The notes under the pieces were generated by a model, which was not told the DNA's origin, did no database searches, and saw only the letters and a list, made by a program, of their open reading frames with translations. Made by a program: the position numbers and the translations under genes. DNA of 64,000 bases from NCBI GenBank assembly GCA_023055425.1, contig JALGPY010000009.1, forward strand, positions 20,419,775 through 20,483,774, read 5' to 3'. This document shows positions 32,111 to 43,242 of this stretch, in pieces. Position 1 is the first letter of the stretch. Each line of letters begins with the position of its first letter. This DNA is from Linanthus parryae. Taxonomy: Eukaryota > Streptophyta > Magnoliopsida > Ericales > Polemoniaceae.

Positions 32111-33781
32111 TTGGAATTCTACAAAAAGGAAAATACGCAAGTTTTAGTATTTGTGAATTTTTTGACTATATTCAATAATGGCTAGTTTATCAAATATAGC
32201 TCCCACTATTTTTCTACGGATTAATAACCCTCGAGATATTAATGCGGAAAATATCCTTATATTTTCTAGTGGGCCAAGATCCATCTTTCATCTCCTTATG
32301 AGCTTGTTTTGGCAAGTCACCCATAATTTGAATACTTTAGGTAGGAACAATTCTAATTGCATCCCATATGCAACTCTTGGTTCAATTGGGCAAATAACTC
32401 CTTATTTATCCATCCATATGGATAATCCCAATTGATTGCCTCTAGGTTTCTTAATCAAATTAATAGCCTAGTTGTGTTCAACCTCTTATCTAAACAATTG
32501 CACATTGTTACGTGCCATCGCATTCCATCATTATGAACCAAGTCGCCATGCTTTGGCACGCACGAACTTGATAAAAGATGATGATAATGAGTGTTTAAAT
32601 AACGAGAAGGCAAGAACACAATATATGAATTTTGAGGGATTTTGAATTTAATTTTAATTGTTTTTGTTGATCAACATCAACTAATCTATCTATTTGAGTT
32701 TGGGCACAACTCCAAATAATAGATCCGGGTTGTCTAATTATCTTATTATCCTAATTGCATGCATCATCCATACACCAACCACACAATAAAAAGACAATAA
32801 AATAAACAACCACAAAATAGAAATTAAACGTGATTTGGATATGGCCTTTTCTAGACTAAGATAATTCCAAGCCAATGGAATTATCTATGAACCCTAAAAC
32901 AAACACATCTCCATGCGTCTTGAACTTTTGGTCCATCCTTCATAGTAATGTGGAATGCTCCATGCTCCATGCTCCATCTTTTGTGGCTTCTTTGGCTTTG
33001 GGCTTCTTTTCTTCAATCTTGGCTTACAAGCTACTTTATCTAGCACTAGCTAACTTCTATACTAAATAAAATAAATCTCACAAGTTGAGAAAAAAAATGG
33101 CACGCAGGCCATAAAACCCTAATTAATTATTACAATTAATTGATCAGCTCGCAGGCCGTAAAACCAAACCACAAAATTTAACATCCACATCAAACCACAT
33201 CCTAAGGCCATATCCAATCACCATGCGATTTGCACATAAACAGTTAAAATCCAATTTTAACGCGCTAGGTCAATTTTAATTGATTTTAGGATTTCTAGGG
33301 TTAAAAACGGTCCATGGGCCCAACAATCAAATTGCCCGGCCCCAATAAGGTGAACCATAAGGCCTTAGGGCCGGCCCGGCCCAAAACCCACAAGCCTAGG
33401 CCGCGGGTTAGGGCCGCCCAGCCCCTAGGGCGGCCAAGCTTGGGCGGCAAGCAAGGGGGGCGGTCCCTAGGGGGGCCGAACCTCCTTATGGGAGTTGTTT
33501 CCAAAACAACTCCATTGCTTGGTGCCCAAGTTTGGTTGTTTCCTTGTTTTGGAAGAACTCCTTCTTCCCCAAGGATGCCCAAACCCTAGATCTAAGATCC
33601 TAAAATTTCTCAAACTCACCAACTCATGCATCCAATGCAAAAATTGGATCTTGTTATGATTAATTATTGACAAATTGCATCCCATACTTGATTTGTCTTG
33701 TTTTACGCGATAAACAATTAAATTAAGGTGTAAAACAACTAAAACGTAACACATGAACTACGTATATGCTCTACGACCTGT
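32111..33781 (-). other. Copia C long leader
   Basis: Homologous to the A leader: GC-rich block at about 33310-33480 with GGCCGGCCC-type words, three ATGCTCC units near 32955, and an antisense ORF beside the gag start. Confidence 0.75.
32178..32435 (+). other. Antisense leader ORF, copy C (85 codons)
   Basis: ATG-started (MASLSNIAPTIFLRINN). It differs from copy A by an in-frame 9-bp indel. Divergent from gag, start to start 68 bp. Confidence 0.32.
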
Positions 33782-33794
33782 GGCTCTGATACCA
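33782..33794 (-). promoter_or_regulatory. Primer binding site, initiator tRNA-Met (copia C)
   Basis: Minus strand TGGTATCAGAGCC one base inside LTR C2. Confidence 0.95.
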
Positions 33795-33795
33795 C

Positions 33796-35225
33796 TGTAG
33801 GGTTTTGATTCATGGATGCGCAACGGAAACACAAACAATCATAAAACCATGCAAAACCCTCCAAGGATAACAAGTCAAGAGACATAACGATGGTAAGGGT
33901 AAGAAATCAATAACACACCTTAGGGTTCTCCTTTGATGACTTCAAACGCGAATTGTGTCACGTTCTCTATGGTTGATCCACGCCTAGAGTTGATCCTAGA
34001 ATCTCCCAAGTCCTTGGAGCTAGCCCAGAAGAGGAAGAGGAAGAAAAATCACGCAAAACGAGACCCAAAAGGAGGGTCTCGGCCTCCTTGTGGCCGACGG
34101 GGACGGGCGGCGGCAAAGGGGGCGGTCGGCTCCCTTTATTGCTTGCTCTCTCTCCTTTTTGTTCTCTCCCACTCTTGTTATGTTCAATTATGAGCATAAG
34201 TTATGTGGGAAGGAAGGAAGGAAGGTCCTTTTATAGTCCAACAACTCCTTGTCAACTACCTAAAGGACTTATTCTAGTCCTACTAGAATTCAATTTAGTC
34301 CCTTCCTTGCAAATTAGTCCCTACTAAGTTTGCAAGGTTTTGCAAAGTAATCCTTCTAATTAATTAATCCAATTAATTAATTCCCAAATCTAGTTCAACT
34401 CTATATAGCGTGTGACCCCATAGGTTCTATCTAGTTGGTAGCAACTATTTGCTAATATGGAGGGGTCTCTAGCAAAACATCCATTCTAGCCAACTAATAG
34501 AATAGTCATCTTGACAACCTTTGTACAAGTAATTGTCTCATCCCTTTGTCTCTATATCCGAATTGGACACGAGACATACAAGTCACACTCGTATATCCAA
34601 TCCATAGTTTCTCGATCCATGGGAATAGCCTTATTCGTGCAAATAACATCAATATCCCATATTGATTTATTTGAGTCTGGCCAGACATTCTATAAGCACT
34701 ATCCCTCGAGTGGCCTAGGATATTTGCTCCCGTTATGTGGGAGGGACAAATTCTATCTACGTCCACTACGATCTCTAAGCTTGCTTCTTATTGTATCCAG
34801 TACACGCCTTTATAACTACCCAGTTAAGGTGTAGCGTTTAACGCTACCAAGATCACAATAATCCACAACTAAAATATCTAGTGACTTCAAGTCTAAGGAT
34901 GACAATACCATTACACCGCGAGAAGCGCTTGTGACTCAACATAACGTGTAAGTAGCCTTCTCGGAGATGGGTCAATCGAGTGCAACATTCCCTAATGCAC
35001 ACCTATGTGTTGGATCGTGATATCTCCATATCAATCCAACCCCATACTAGTCTATAGATGATTGTCCCATTAATCATTATACTTGAATAGGGATATTTAA
35101 GATAAACAACACAATTGTAAATCTAAGGACTTCATTATATTAAATATCCAATAAATAATAAATGAATTTCTAGCCACAAATAATTCATACTAAACTAGAT
35201 TGCCTCTAGGGCATCTATTCCAACA
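33796..35225 (-). repeat. LTR C2 (1430 bp), 5' LTR of the complete unit
   Basis: Same ends and length as C1. It is also the 3' LTR of the truncated unit to its right, because a polypurine tract and RNase H end adjoin at 35226. Confidence 0.95.
34511..34834 (+). other. Antisense LTR ORF, C2 (107 codons, 69 from ATG)
   Basis: Same frame as 27432-27755; ends YNYPVKV here. Confidence 0.22.
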
Positions 35226-35239
35226 GTCTCCCACTTGCA

Positions 35240-36189
35240 CTAGAGCCAATCTGGCGCATCTCGTATGCCCATACTCCTAGTGTGCCCTTCATGCTTCCAC
35301 TGCGTGAGAGGCTTTGTAAGCGGGTCTGACAGATTTTCATCTGTAGGAATCTTGCATATCCGAACGTCTCCTCTATCGATAATATCTCGAATCAGATGAA
35401 ACTTCCTGAGCACGTGCTTGGACTTCAGGTGCGACCTGGGTTCCTTCGATTGCGCGATCGCCCCAGTGTTGTCACAGAACAACTTAATTGGATCCGCAAT
35501 GCTAGGGACCACACCAAGTTCATAAACAAACTTTCTGATCCAAACAGCTTCCTTTGCTGCGCCATTTGCAGCAATGTACTCAGCCTCTGTTGTAGAATCA
35601 GCTACCGTCTCTTGCTTGGAACTCTTCCAGCTCACCGCTGCTCCATTCAGGCAAAACACATATCCCGATTGTGATCTAAAGTCATCTCTGTCGGTTTGGA
35701 AGCTTGCATCAGTGTAACCCCTTACACGCAACTCTTCCTCACCGCCAAATATCAAGAAAGCATCCTTTGTTCTTCTCAAGTACTTTAGGATGTTCTTGAC
35801 TTCAATCCAGTGACTCTCACCCAGATTGGATTGGTATCTGCTTGTCATACTCAAGGAATATGACACATCAGGTCTAGTACATAACATGGCGTACATGATA
35901 GATCCTATGGCCGAGGCATAGGGGATTCTACTCATGCGTTCCTTCTCAATCTCATTGGAGGGACAACCACTCTTCGAAAGAGTGATTCCATGTGACATGG
36001 GCAAGAATCCCTTCTTCGAATCTTGCATGTTGAACCGTTTCAACACCTTGTCAATATATGTACTTTGACTTAGGCCTAGCAACCTCTTAGATCTATCTCT
36101 ATAGATCTTTATACCGAGTATATAGGTTGCTTCCCCTAATTCCTTCATTGAGAAACACTTTCCTAGCCAATCTTTAACAGATTGCAGCA
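35240..36189 (-). pseudogene. Copia C second RT-RNase H fragment
   Basis: An open minus-strand frame from within RT (VKDWLGKCFSMKELGEATYILG) through RNase H (TDASFQTDRDDF, LFCDNTGAIAQSKEP) to the authentic C-terminus (GIRDAPDWL, stop at 35240). This end is intact, unlike the complete unit of C. The element sequence stops at 36189 in AACAGATTGCAGCA. The RT active site and everything upstream are missing. The ORF continues beyond 36189 into unrelated flank by chance. Confidence 0.92.
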
Positions 36190-36194
36190 AGATA
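36190..36194. repeat. Candidate target site duplication AGATA, right of array C
   Basis: Directly follows the last element base (CA at 36188-36189). Confidence 0.7.
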
Positions 36195-37137
36195 AACTCT
36201 CTATCTTCTCCTATGTTCCTCCTGCTCTTTGTCGACGTCACCACCTCTTTCTCTAGCGGCTCTCAATTTCGTGAAAGATCTGAGCTCTCTAACTCCGACG
36301 ATCTGACTGACATCACAAGTTCAATACGTTTTTTTACTCTGAATTCTTACCTAAACTACATGAATGTGAATATAGGGTTTATGCGTTCAATATCAATAAG
36401 AAATCGAGCGATACCCGAGTAAAAGATTGATTGCTAATATTTCGTTGATCATCATCTCTCACTCCTCGTCGTGGAATTCTTGGTACACACTCCAGAGAAA
36501 TCATGAAACTTGAAGAAATCAAACCCATGGGCGATTTTTTAGGTCGAACTTCAGGGATTTCACTTGATCTTCTAGTTCAATAAGGGAGTTTTTCCTTCAA
36601 ATTTTGGGTTGAGATAGTAGTTTTTCGGTGTCGGATCTGGTCTTGATTGATTTGAGATTCTGACTTCAAAGTCAATATTAGTGGCCAACGACGGTTTGGT
36701 GGTTAAGGTCGACGGCGATCGAGAGAGTGGGTATGCCGTTCGATTAAGGTTATAGGCTGATTCAATTTGATGTCCAGGGTCAATAGAATTGGTTTAAATT
36801 GATGTTGTTGTGGTTGTAACAAAGAGGAAACAATGGTGTTTGGTGTTTACCCTCATAGGAATTAATGGATGGGTGCTGGTGGCAACTTTTGGGGTTTTGC
36901 CGTTTCTCTACTAAAATGGTCAACTTAAAGACTTAGGAGTAGCCATTCGTTATTATTTGTGAGCGTCTGTGTTAAATGGTTGGTGGGTTTCCATGGGTTG
37001 AGTCCACAACTTATTGGTGGTTTCCATGGGTTTACAAATTCGTTGCATTTTTTCTTTCTATTGGGATTGATTCTCCTTATATCTCATATCCACTCCTCTA
37101 TGTCCCTCCTTGTATAAATCATAATGGCGCCATTTTT
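36195..37137. other. Flank between array C and the Ale-like element
   Basis: No gene supported. A 69-codon frame (36213-36422) with a Ser-rich sequence is open, but I recognise nothing in it. The rest is moderately AT-rich with no repeats seen. Confidence 0.35.
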
Positions 37138-37142
37138 CAAAC

Positions 37143-37427
37143 ATATTAAATCATCAAAAAAGATTGGGCTTATCATTTCACAGATTGGGCTTATGTTATT
37201 TGCTTTAGGCCATATGTATGTATGTTTATAAGCCCATTTATTATTCTTAGCCCATTAGTTGTGTTTAGGGTTTCGTCCTTGTTAGAGATAGGTTCGGCTA
37301 ATTCCTTCCGTTAGGAATCCAGCCGTTGGGTTCATTTTATTTAGTCTCTCTTCTCTCCAAGCGTTTCTCTTCAATCAATTCAATTAATTACTTTCTATTT
37401 CCATTATCAGTTATGTTCTTCGTATTG
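37143..37427 (+). repeat. 5' LTR of the Ale-like element (about 285 bp)
   Basis: Matches 56283-56573 closely from TATTAAATCATCAAA to TTCTTCGTATTG, then jumps directly into integrase sequence. The LTR tail, primer site, gag and protease are deleted. The usual TG start is not seen in either LTR. Confidence 0.82.
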
Positions 37428-37620
37428 CAGCTTATATATTCTGATGTCTGGGGTCTAGCCCCTTTGAAATCCTAATATGGCTTTAGATATTGTGTGCTTC
37501 TCAGAGATGGTTATTCTAAGTTTACTTGGTTGTTTCCTTTACACAACAAGTATGAAGGTACTGTTACTTTTCCTAAGTTTAAATCATTTGTTGAAAAATT
37601 ACTTAATTACACCTGATGTG
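37428..37620 (+). pseudogene. Ale-like integrase fragment
   Basis: LIYSDVWGLAPL-like sequence at about 37431 contains the first catalytic Asp context (H/YSDVWGP). YCVLLRDGYSKFTWLFPLHNK follows at about 37485, with VSF/D replaced. The second half of the DDE domain is gone. The sequence continues into a Pro/Ser-rich spacer preceding RT. Confidence 0.75.
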
Positions 37621-37639
37621 ACTTCTTCTCCATCTTCTG

Positions 37640-38829
37640 CACAGCCTGTGCGCAGTCCTGGCATGGCAACATCTAACAGTCAAATGATGACATCCCCTCA
37701 GCCTCCTCCCAGTCACTTTATGAAAACTCGCAGTAAATCAGGCATTTTAAAAAAGAATTGCCATTTATAGGTTTTGCTCATACTAGTTTTTCTGCTCTTT
37801 CTAATTCTACTTTACATGATCCAACTTCATACAGTGAGGCTGTTAAATATACTCAGTGGCGCCAAGCCATGACCGAAGAATACAATAGCCTCCAAAAGAA
37901 AAACACATGAATTTTAGAATCTTGTCCACCCCAAGCCAATGTAATTGGTAATAAATGGGTTTTTAGGACGAAGTACAACCTTAATGAGTCTGTTTCTTGA
38001 TTTAAAGCACGCTTAGTTGCTAAGGGATTACATCAAACACCTGGGCTTGACTTTGCAGAAACTTTTAGTCCAGTTTCTAAACATGCCACTCTCAGGTGTA
38101 TTCTTGCTTTGGCAGCCACTTTCTCTTGGCCATTGCAACAACGTGATGTTCAAAATGCATTTTTGCATGGAATTCTGAGAGAAATTGTGTTTATGAAACA
38201 ACCCCAAGGGTTTGAACACACTCTTTTGTGCTAATCATGTGTGTTTACTTAAGAAATCTATGTATGGGCTGAAACAAGCCCCTCGCTCTTGGTTTGCGCG
38301 ATTTACAACATTTTTACTTTCTCTAGGGTTTAAATCATCTGAAATTTCTTCCTGTTTATTCGTCATGCTTCTAACAAGATACAATTTTACTCATGTTACG
38401 TTGATGACATTATCTTAACTGGTAAAAACACCTCTTTTATTTCCACGATCAAACTCAATTCTGATTTTGAAATGACCAACTTGAGTCCTCTAACTTACTT
38501 CCAGGGTCTTCAAATACATAGATCTGCTGCTGGGATCTTCATTCACAAAGAAAAATACAATTTGTGATTTTTTTCTCGGTTCAACATGGCAAATTTCAAG
38601 CCAAGATCAACGCCTATAGCTGCTGATGTTAAATATCATTTACTTGACAATCCTCATTTGCAAGATCCATCTGTATTTCGCTAATTACTTGATGCTCTCC
38701 AATATCTGACATTTAGTAGACCAAATTGCTTTCTCTGTTAACCATTTGTGCCAGTTTATGCATTCTCCCACAGGGCACCACTTTAAATGTGCTAAACACC
38801 TTTTAAGGTATCTTCAAGGTACCAACACA
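37640..38829 (+). pseudogene. Ale-like reverse transcriptase, broken
   Basis: A spacer with MKTRSKSGI is followed by RT pieces in shifting frames: EAVKYTQWRQAMTEEYNSLQ, NVIGNKWVFRTKYN, KARLVAKGLHQTPGLDFAETF, QRDVQNAFLHG, MYGLKQAPRSW and CYVDDIILTGKN (YVDD near 38397). The last part, HSPTGHHFKCAKHLLRYLQG, leads into RNase H and is cut at ACACA (38825-38829) by the CACTA insertion. Stops at 37907, 37999, 38232 and others mark long decay. Motif wording differs from the A/B/C family, so this is a separate copia lineage. Confidence 0.88.
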
Positions 38830-39454
38830 TGTGTACAGGCTACAGTATAGTATAGCGCGCATATGAATACAGTCTAACATAAATTCATGGTATTGAAAAT
38901 AAATTTCTCCACATACTGACATCACAAACAGATCTCTTTTGCGCAATAGCTGCAATATTCAAACATACAAATCTAAATTGTAAGGAAATAATATGAAGGA
39001 GAAAATGATGATCTTGGATAAATAACTTCTATGGAATTGAGAGTGGAAGAAGATATGAAAAAAATAGACAAATGAAACCAAAAATGGACAATCACTGACA
39101 GAAAATAAAGAGAATCATATTGTAGACCTACGCGAGGCCATCACCAGCAGCGATTGGATACTGAACCAAACTGCCTCTACGACATGGAGATGAACCCCCT
39201 CTTATTTTAATGCAATACTATCAGTTACATTGAACATTGGAATTGAGATAGTGGGTTGGGTAACCGGTCATGAGGAAGTGAGGATGAATACGGGAGAGAG
39301 GCTTTCAAGAGGTGGATTAGTTGTAATTACAATTCTGTCCAAATATAACTAACAGCTAGTACTCATGATAAGGGTAGATTAGGCAATGCAAAAATATGAC
39401 AGGCTTCAAAAATATGACAGGCTTCAAAAAAACCTGTGTTTCTGGTTCTCCCCA
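38830..39454. other. Left end of the CACTA, no gene
   Basis: AT-rich and non-coding. It has an 18-bp tandem pair (AAAAATATGACAGGCTTC at about 39390-39426). No CGACGGT-type subterminal repeats like those at the right end are seen. Confidence 0.45.
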
Positions 39455-40498
39455 CTATTTTACAAGGGCCGCCCATTGTTGTTTATTAACTCTAGGTGGA
39501 CAATTCTGTGATCGCTCCTCGTTAGTTGAATGTGGCATGTAGTAATTTTTCTTTAGTCTTGCTTTCCAATCTCTCAATTTATTGTCATGACTAGCCAGTA
39601 CATATGCTTTAGATTCATCGGGGTGATTGGTATTAGCCTGCAATAGAACATTTTATGTACATTATAACAATAACTGCATGTGGAAATAGTCAGTACGAAC
39701 AAGTATGAACAGCTTAGCCAGGTTAAACACATGCTGACCTTCATTTGTCTCCATGCTTCAACCTTACCCACATTCAAATCAGCGTGTGACCAATCTGTGT
39801 AATCCAAGGGAAACATGGAGCCATCCTTCACCATTGCTCCTAACTGAGTAGCAAGTTTTGATTGATTTTTCCCAACAGGCTGACCATACTCATTGACTCT
39901 CACTTCATGGTTGGCGGTACAATTAAACCATCCCTTCAGTTGTTGAGTATCAGACCTCTTTCTTCTTCGAATAACTGCACCACCTAAATCTGCCCCATTA
40001 ATAAAAATCAATAAATATTGACATAAAATCAAAGACACAACTATACTTGATAAGAAACTAATGAAAATACTATACAAATTTATATGTAAACAATGAGTAA
40101 GTGATGTTAACATACCCCCTATGGCATTTTCCTGTGACGGTGTGCTAAGGCCAACAATATCCTCTTCATCATCTGATTCAGAAGAGGATGCCGAACTAGA
40201 ATCTACTGTACCATATGGCAGAGCTATATCAGAACCTGGTGGAGGATATGAAGGACCTGGAACTTGTGAATTCGTTGCAGGGGCTGGCGGACAACATGGG
40301 AACTCGCTGGATGACCTGGAAGATGGGAATCCGGTGGAGGAGGTGGTGGAGCAACTGGAACTTGGGAACCCAATGGATGAGGTGGGGGGCACCTTGGAAA
40401 CACGGTGGAGGATGTGGAGGAGGACCTGAAATATGGGGTGTGGCATCACACAATGCAGTCAATTTCCTGGCCCGTTTCGAGTTCTGGGTTCTCATCAT
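39455..40498 (-). CDS. CACTA second protein, Transposase_24 / TNP1-like
   Basis: The likely start is the ATG at 40498 (MMRTQNSKRARKLTALC). A Pro-rich N-terminal part (PPPHPPPCFQG; the exact frame through it is uncertain) precedes an acidic Ser/Asp/Glu segment. After an intron of about 40116 to 39990 (GTATGT donor) comes the core RKRSDTQQLKGWF, VNEYGQPVGKNQSKLATQLG and GSMFPLDYTDWSHADL. A second intron (about 39738-39638, GTCAGC to TTGCAG) leads to DNKLRDWKARLKKNYYM and QQWAALVK. This matches the plant Transposase_24 (Ptta/En_Spm) family, which usually accompanies tnp2 and is thought to bind subterminal repeats. No disabling stop is obvious once the introns are removed; exon joins were judged by eye. 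Confidence 0.72.
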
Positions 40499-40774
40499 TG
40501 TAACCTGCAAATAAACAAAAAAATGCATGACTAAACCAATAATTTTCAAGAAAATAGTGCATATTGACGAAAACTACAAGTTATGCATAAAATGACATTA
40601 ACATAAAAAAATTATAGATTGCAAGGTATTCAAACAAAATCATATGTTCATTAAAGAACTGAAAATCTTAAACCAACTTGTTCAAAAACTAATTTGTTCA
40701 CAATTATTAAAATTACAAAAATTGAAGAAAGATTTATTCTTCATGACTACTGCCACTCATCATCATCTTCATTC

Positions 40775-40975
40775 TCTTTTGCATCATCATCATCGTCGTC
40801 GTCGTCGTCGTCCTGACCATCATCATCATCATCATCATCATCATAATCAACCTCATCATCAACCTCGTCCTGACCATCATCATCATCATCATCATCAACC
40901 TCGTCCTGACCATCATCATCATCATCAACCTCATTCTGACCATCATCATCAACCTCGTCTTGACCATCCTCACAA
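40775..40975. repeat. CAT/CGT trinucleotide microsatellite encoding poly-Asp
   Basis: Runs of CATCAT and CGTCGT on the plus strand read GAT/GAC on the coding minus strand, giving Asp runs broken by repeated GQDEVDD units. The shape suggests replication slippage within the tnp2 tail. Confidence 0.85.
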
Positions 40976-43237
40976 ATATTTTCTTCTCCATCACTGGAAT
41001 GATCTCTTGCAGTCTCGACATCATCACCTTCATCTGCGGTCACACTTCCATCTATATCTGTTCTAACCCATTGTTGATCATCAATAATTAGGTCTTGTTC
41101 ACTATAGAACTCGGCTGCTGGACATGAGAGGGGTGATGTTATATCTGATGCTTGCATATCATACTCGTGCTCTCATTTTCCTCACTACATTCCAATTTGG
41201 ATCAACGGGGTCACTAACATACCAGACTTGTTGTGCTTGGATTTTGACAATATAAGAGATGACTAAAATTAAAGAGGGTGAACTTGTACTCATCCTCTCG
41301 CTTTCCTATCCGGTTATCAACCCAGATGCATTTAAATAAATCAAACTTCAAATCCATAGAATAAGATACTTCTATCACATCCGTTAGTCTTTCGTAATAC
41401 TTCACATCTCCACCTTCTACATTGTCTGTAGTTGCAACTAGCATCACTCCACTGTTTTGGCTCTTCTTTCGCGCGCCATACGACATTGTATGAAATTTAA
41501 GACCATTTACAGTGTACCCTTTCTTGTATCTTATCGCATACACACTTGGTCCTTTACTCAAAAATTTCACTTCATGTGATAAATTAGGATCACCCATCAA
41601 TTGTCGCACCTATAATTTTTGTCCACCAATTAAAATTCTTAGTAAATAAATTCAAAATTACGAATATTGCAAATAAAAATTAAGTTGTATTTATATCTTA
41701 CATTATCTTCAAGCCAATAAGGGAACTCATCCATGTGCTTCTTTTTAATTGCTCGATCAGATAAGGTGTGTCCGTGTTTTTCTTCTAGCACTTTTAAGTG
41801 CATACTGAATCAAAAAATGAACATTGTAATAATAATGCATAAATTAATTCAAAATAAAGAATCTCAACAAAGGTTATGTATAATAATGACTCACTCTCGA
41901 AATGGGTCAATCGATTCAGTGTTTGTCAGAATATATCTATGGGCTTGCTCGCGCTCAATTGGATCAAGGGTGAGTCTTTGTTCTTTTCCATTGCCTCCAT
42001 CAGTATATCTGGCAGGTCGATTAATTTTTGTCTCCACATCATCATCCAAATACCTACTGCAAAAATTTTAAACAATCTTCCGCAATATATCCTTCAGCAA
42101 TAGATCCTTCAGGATAGTTCCGTTGTCTCACATACTTTTTAAGTGTTAGCAGATACCTGATAAAAATATTATTTAACTCTATCATTAATAATGGTTAACT
42201 ATACTAAAGTACCTTGAAATCATGATAACATGGCATAAGTTATTATATAACCTCTCAATAGGATACATTCATCGATATAATACCAGCCTGACTATTCTTG
42301 CCTCCTCAGCCAAATGAATGGGTAAATGCATCATGACATCAAAAAGTGATGGAGGGAAGATCTTTTCAAGACTGCATATGGTCAACTTGATTTGCTCTTC
42401 CATTTCATCAATGTCAGACTCAGTCAACACCTTCGAGCATAATTTCTTAAAGAAATTACATAGTTTGACTAACGTTTTGCCCACATTGCTAGGCAATACC
42501 CTCCTTATCACTATAGGTAACAACTCTTGCATCAATACGTGGAATTCATGACTATTTAATCCTTTAATAGTTCTCTCCTTCACTTTGACACATTTGGAAA
42601 TATTTGAAGAATAGTTGTCAGGAACTTTAATATCCTTTAACACCGTACAAAATGTAACCTTTTCCTCATTGCTCATTGTAAATGACGCAGGGGGTAGCTT
42701 TGATTGACCATTACCACAAGGTTGTGGATGGAGTGGCTTACGGATACCCATGTCTTTGAGATCTTTGCGAGCTTTAATGTCGTCCTTTGTTTTCTTAGCA
42801 TCACCTAACAAAGTATAGATTATGCTCTCGCACACATTCTTCTCTATGTGCATAACATCAAGATTATGAAGGATCAAATTATCCTTCTAATACGGTAATT
42901 CGAAAAATATGATTTTCTTCCTCATATTATAAGGCATAGCAGGAGAAACGCTAGAACTAACTTTTGACCTCTTTGAACTACTTTTTGACCTCTTTATTTT
43001 TGATGGTTTAGTATGTTTCCCAAATCTATTCTGAATGTTCTCTACCTTCTTGAGAATTTAATCCCCTGATAATCTTGGTGGCTTGTCCCTGGTTTCCTGT
43101 TATCCAAAAAAATTCGCACATCTTTACGAAACTTGTGGTCAATATCCAAGAAACGCCGGTGCCCGGCATAACAATACTTATGACTGTTTTTCAACCACGT
43201 TGAAGTTGTTTCTTTGTTGCACAGTGGACATGCAAAC

Positions 43238-43242
43238 TCACC
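43238..43242. repeat. Target site duplication TCACC, left of LARD-like element
   Basis: Matches 51042-51046. On the minus strand GGTGA lies in the coding exon. Confidence 0.93.

Larger units (their letters stand above)
26717..36189 (-). mobile_element. Copia array C: LTR-internal-LTR-partial internal
   Basis: Two 1430-bp LTRs (26717-28146, 33796-35225) enclose a complete internal region. Beyond the second LTR a further RNase H-RT segment continues to 36189 and stops within the RT coding sequence. AGATA occurs at both outer edges. Coding lesions are few (three or four stops, one deletion), so this is the least decayed copy of the family here. Confidence 0.88.
40747..43242 (-). pseudogene. CACTA tnp2-like transposase, C-terminal part
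   Basis: Resumes at the LARD-like insertion site: FACPLCNKETTSTWLKNS and CYAGHRRFLDIDHKFRKD are conserved in the Transposase_21 (tnp2) core. A frame-broken stretch (43060-42880) precedes LHNLDVMHIEKNVCESII, NSHEFHVLMQELLPI and PPSLFDVMMHLPIHLAEEA (42877-42269). A stop follows where YRWMYPIER is expected (TGA for Trp). Further exons hold YVRQRNYPEGSIAEGYIAEDC, then a DUF4216-like domain (RYKKGYTVNGLKFHT to LFKCIWVDNR, 41609-41214), DPNWNVVRKM, and a very acidic Asp-rich tail (to 40747). It mobilises the element by cutting the TIRs; this copy cannot. Confidence 0.85.

Noticed and set aside
36213..36422. 69-codon ORF beginning MFLLLFVDVTTSF
   Set aside because: A signal-peptide-like start, but no homology is recognised and the gene context is absent; kept only as a note on the flank.
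40121..40514. Gly/Trp-rich plus-strand ORFs
   Set aside because: Antisense shadow of the Pro-rich N-terminus of the Transposase_24-like gene.
40644..41066. His-rich plus-strand ORF of 140 codons
   Set aside because: Antisense reading of the GAT/GAC microsatellite; the minus strand fits the tnp2 tail.
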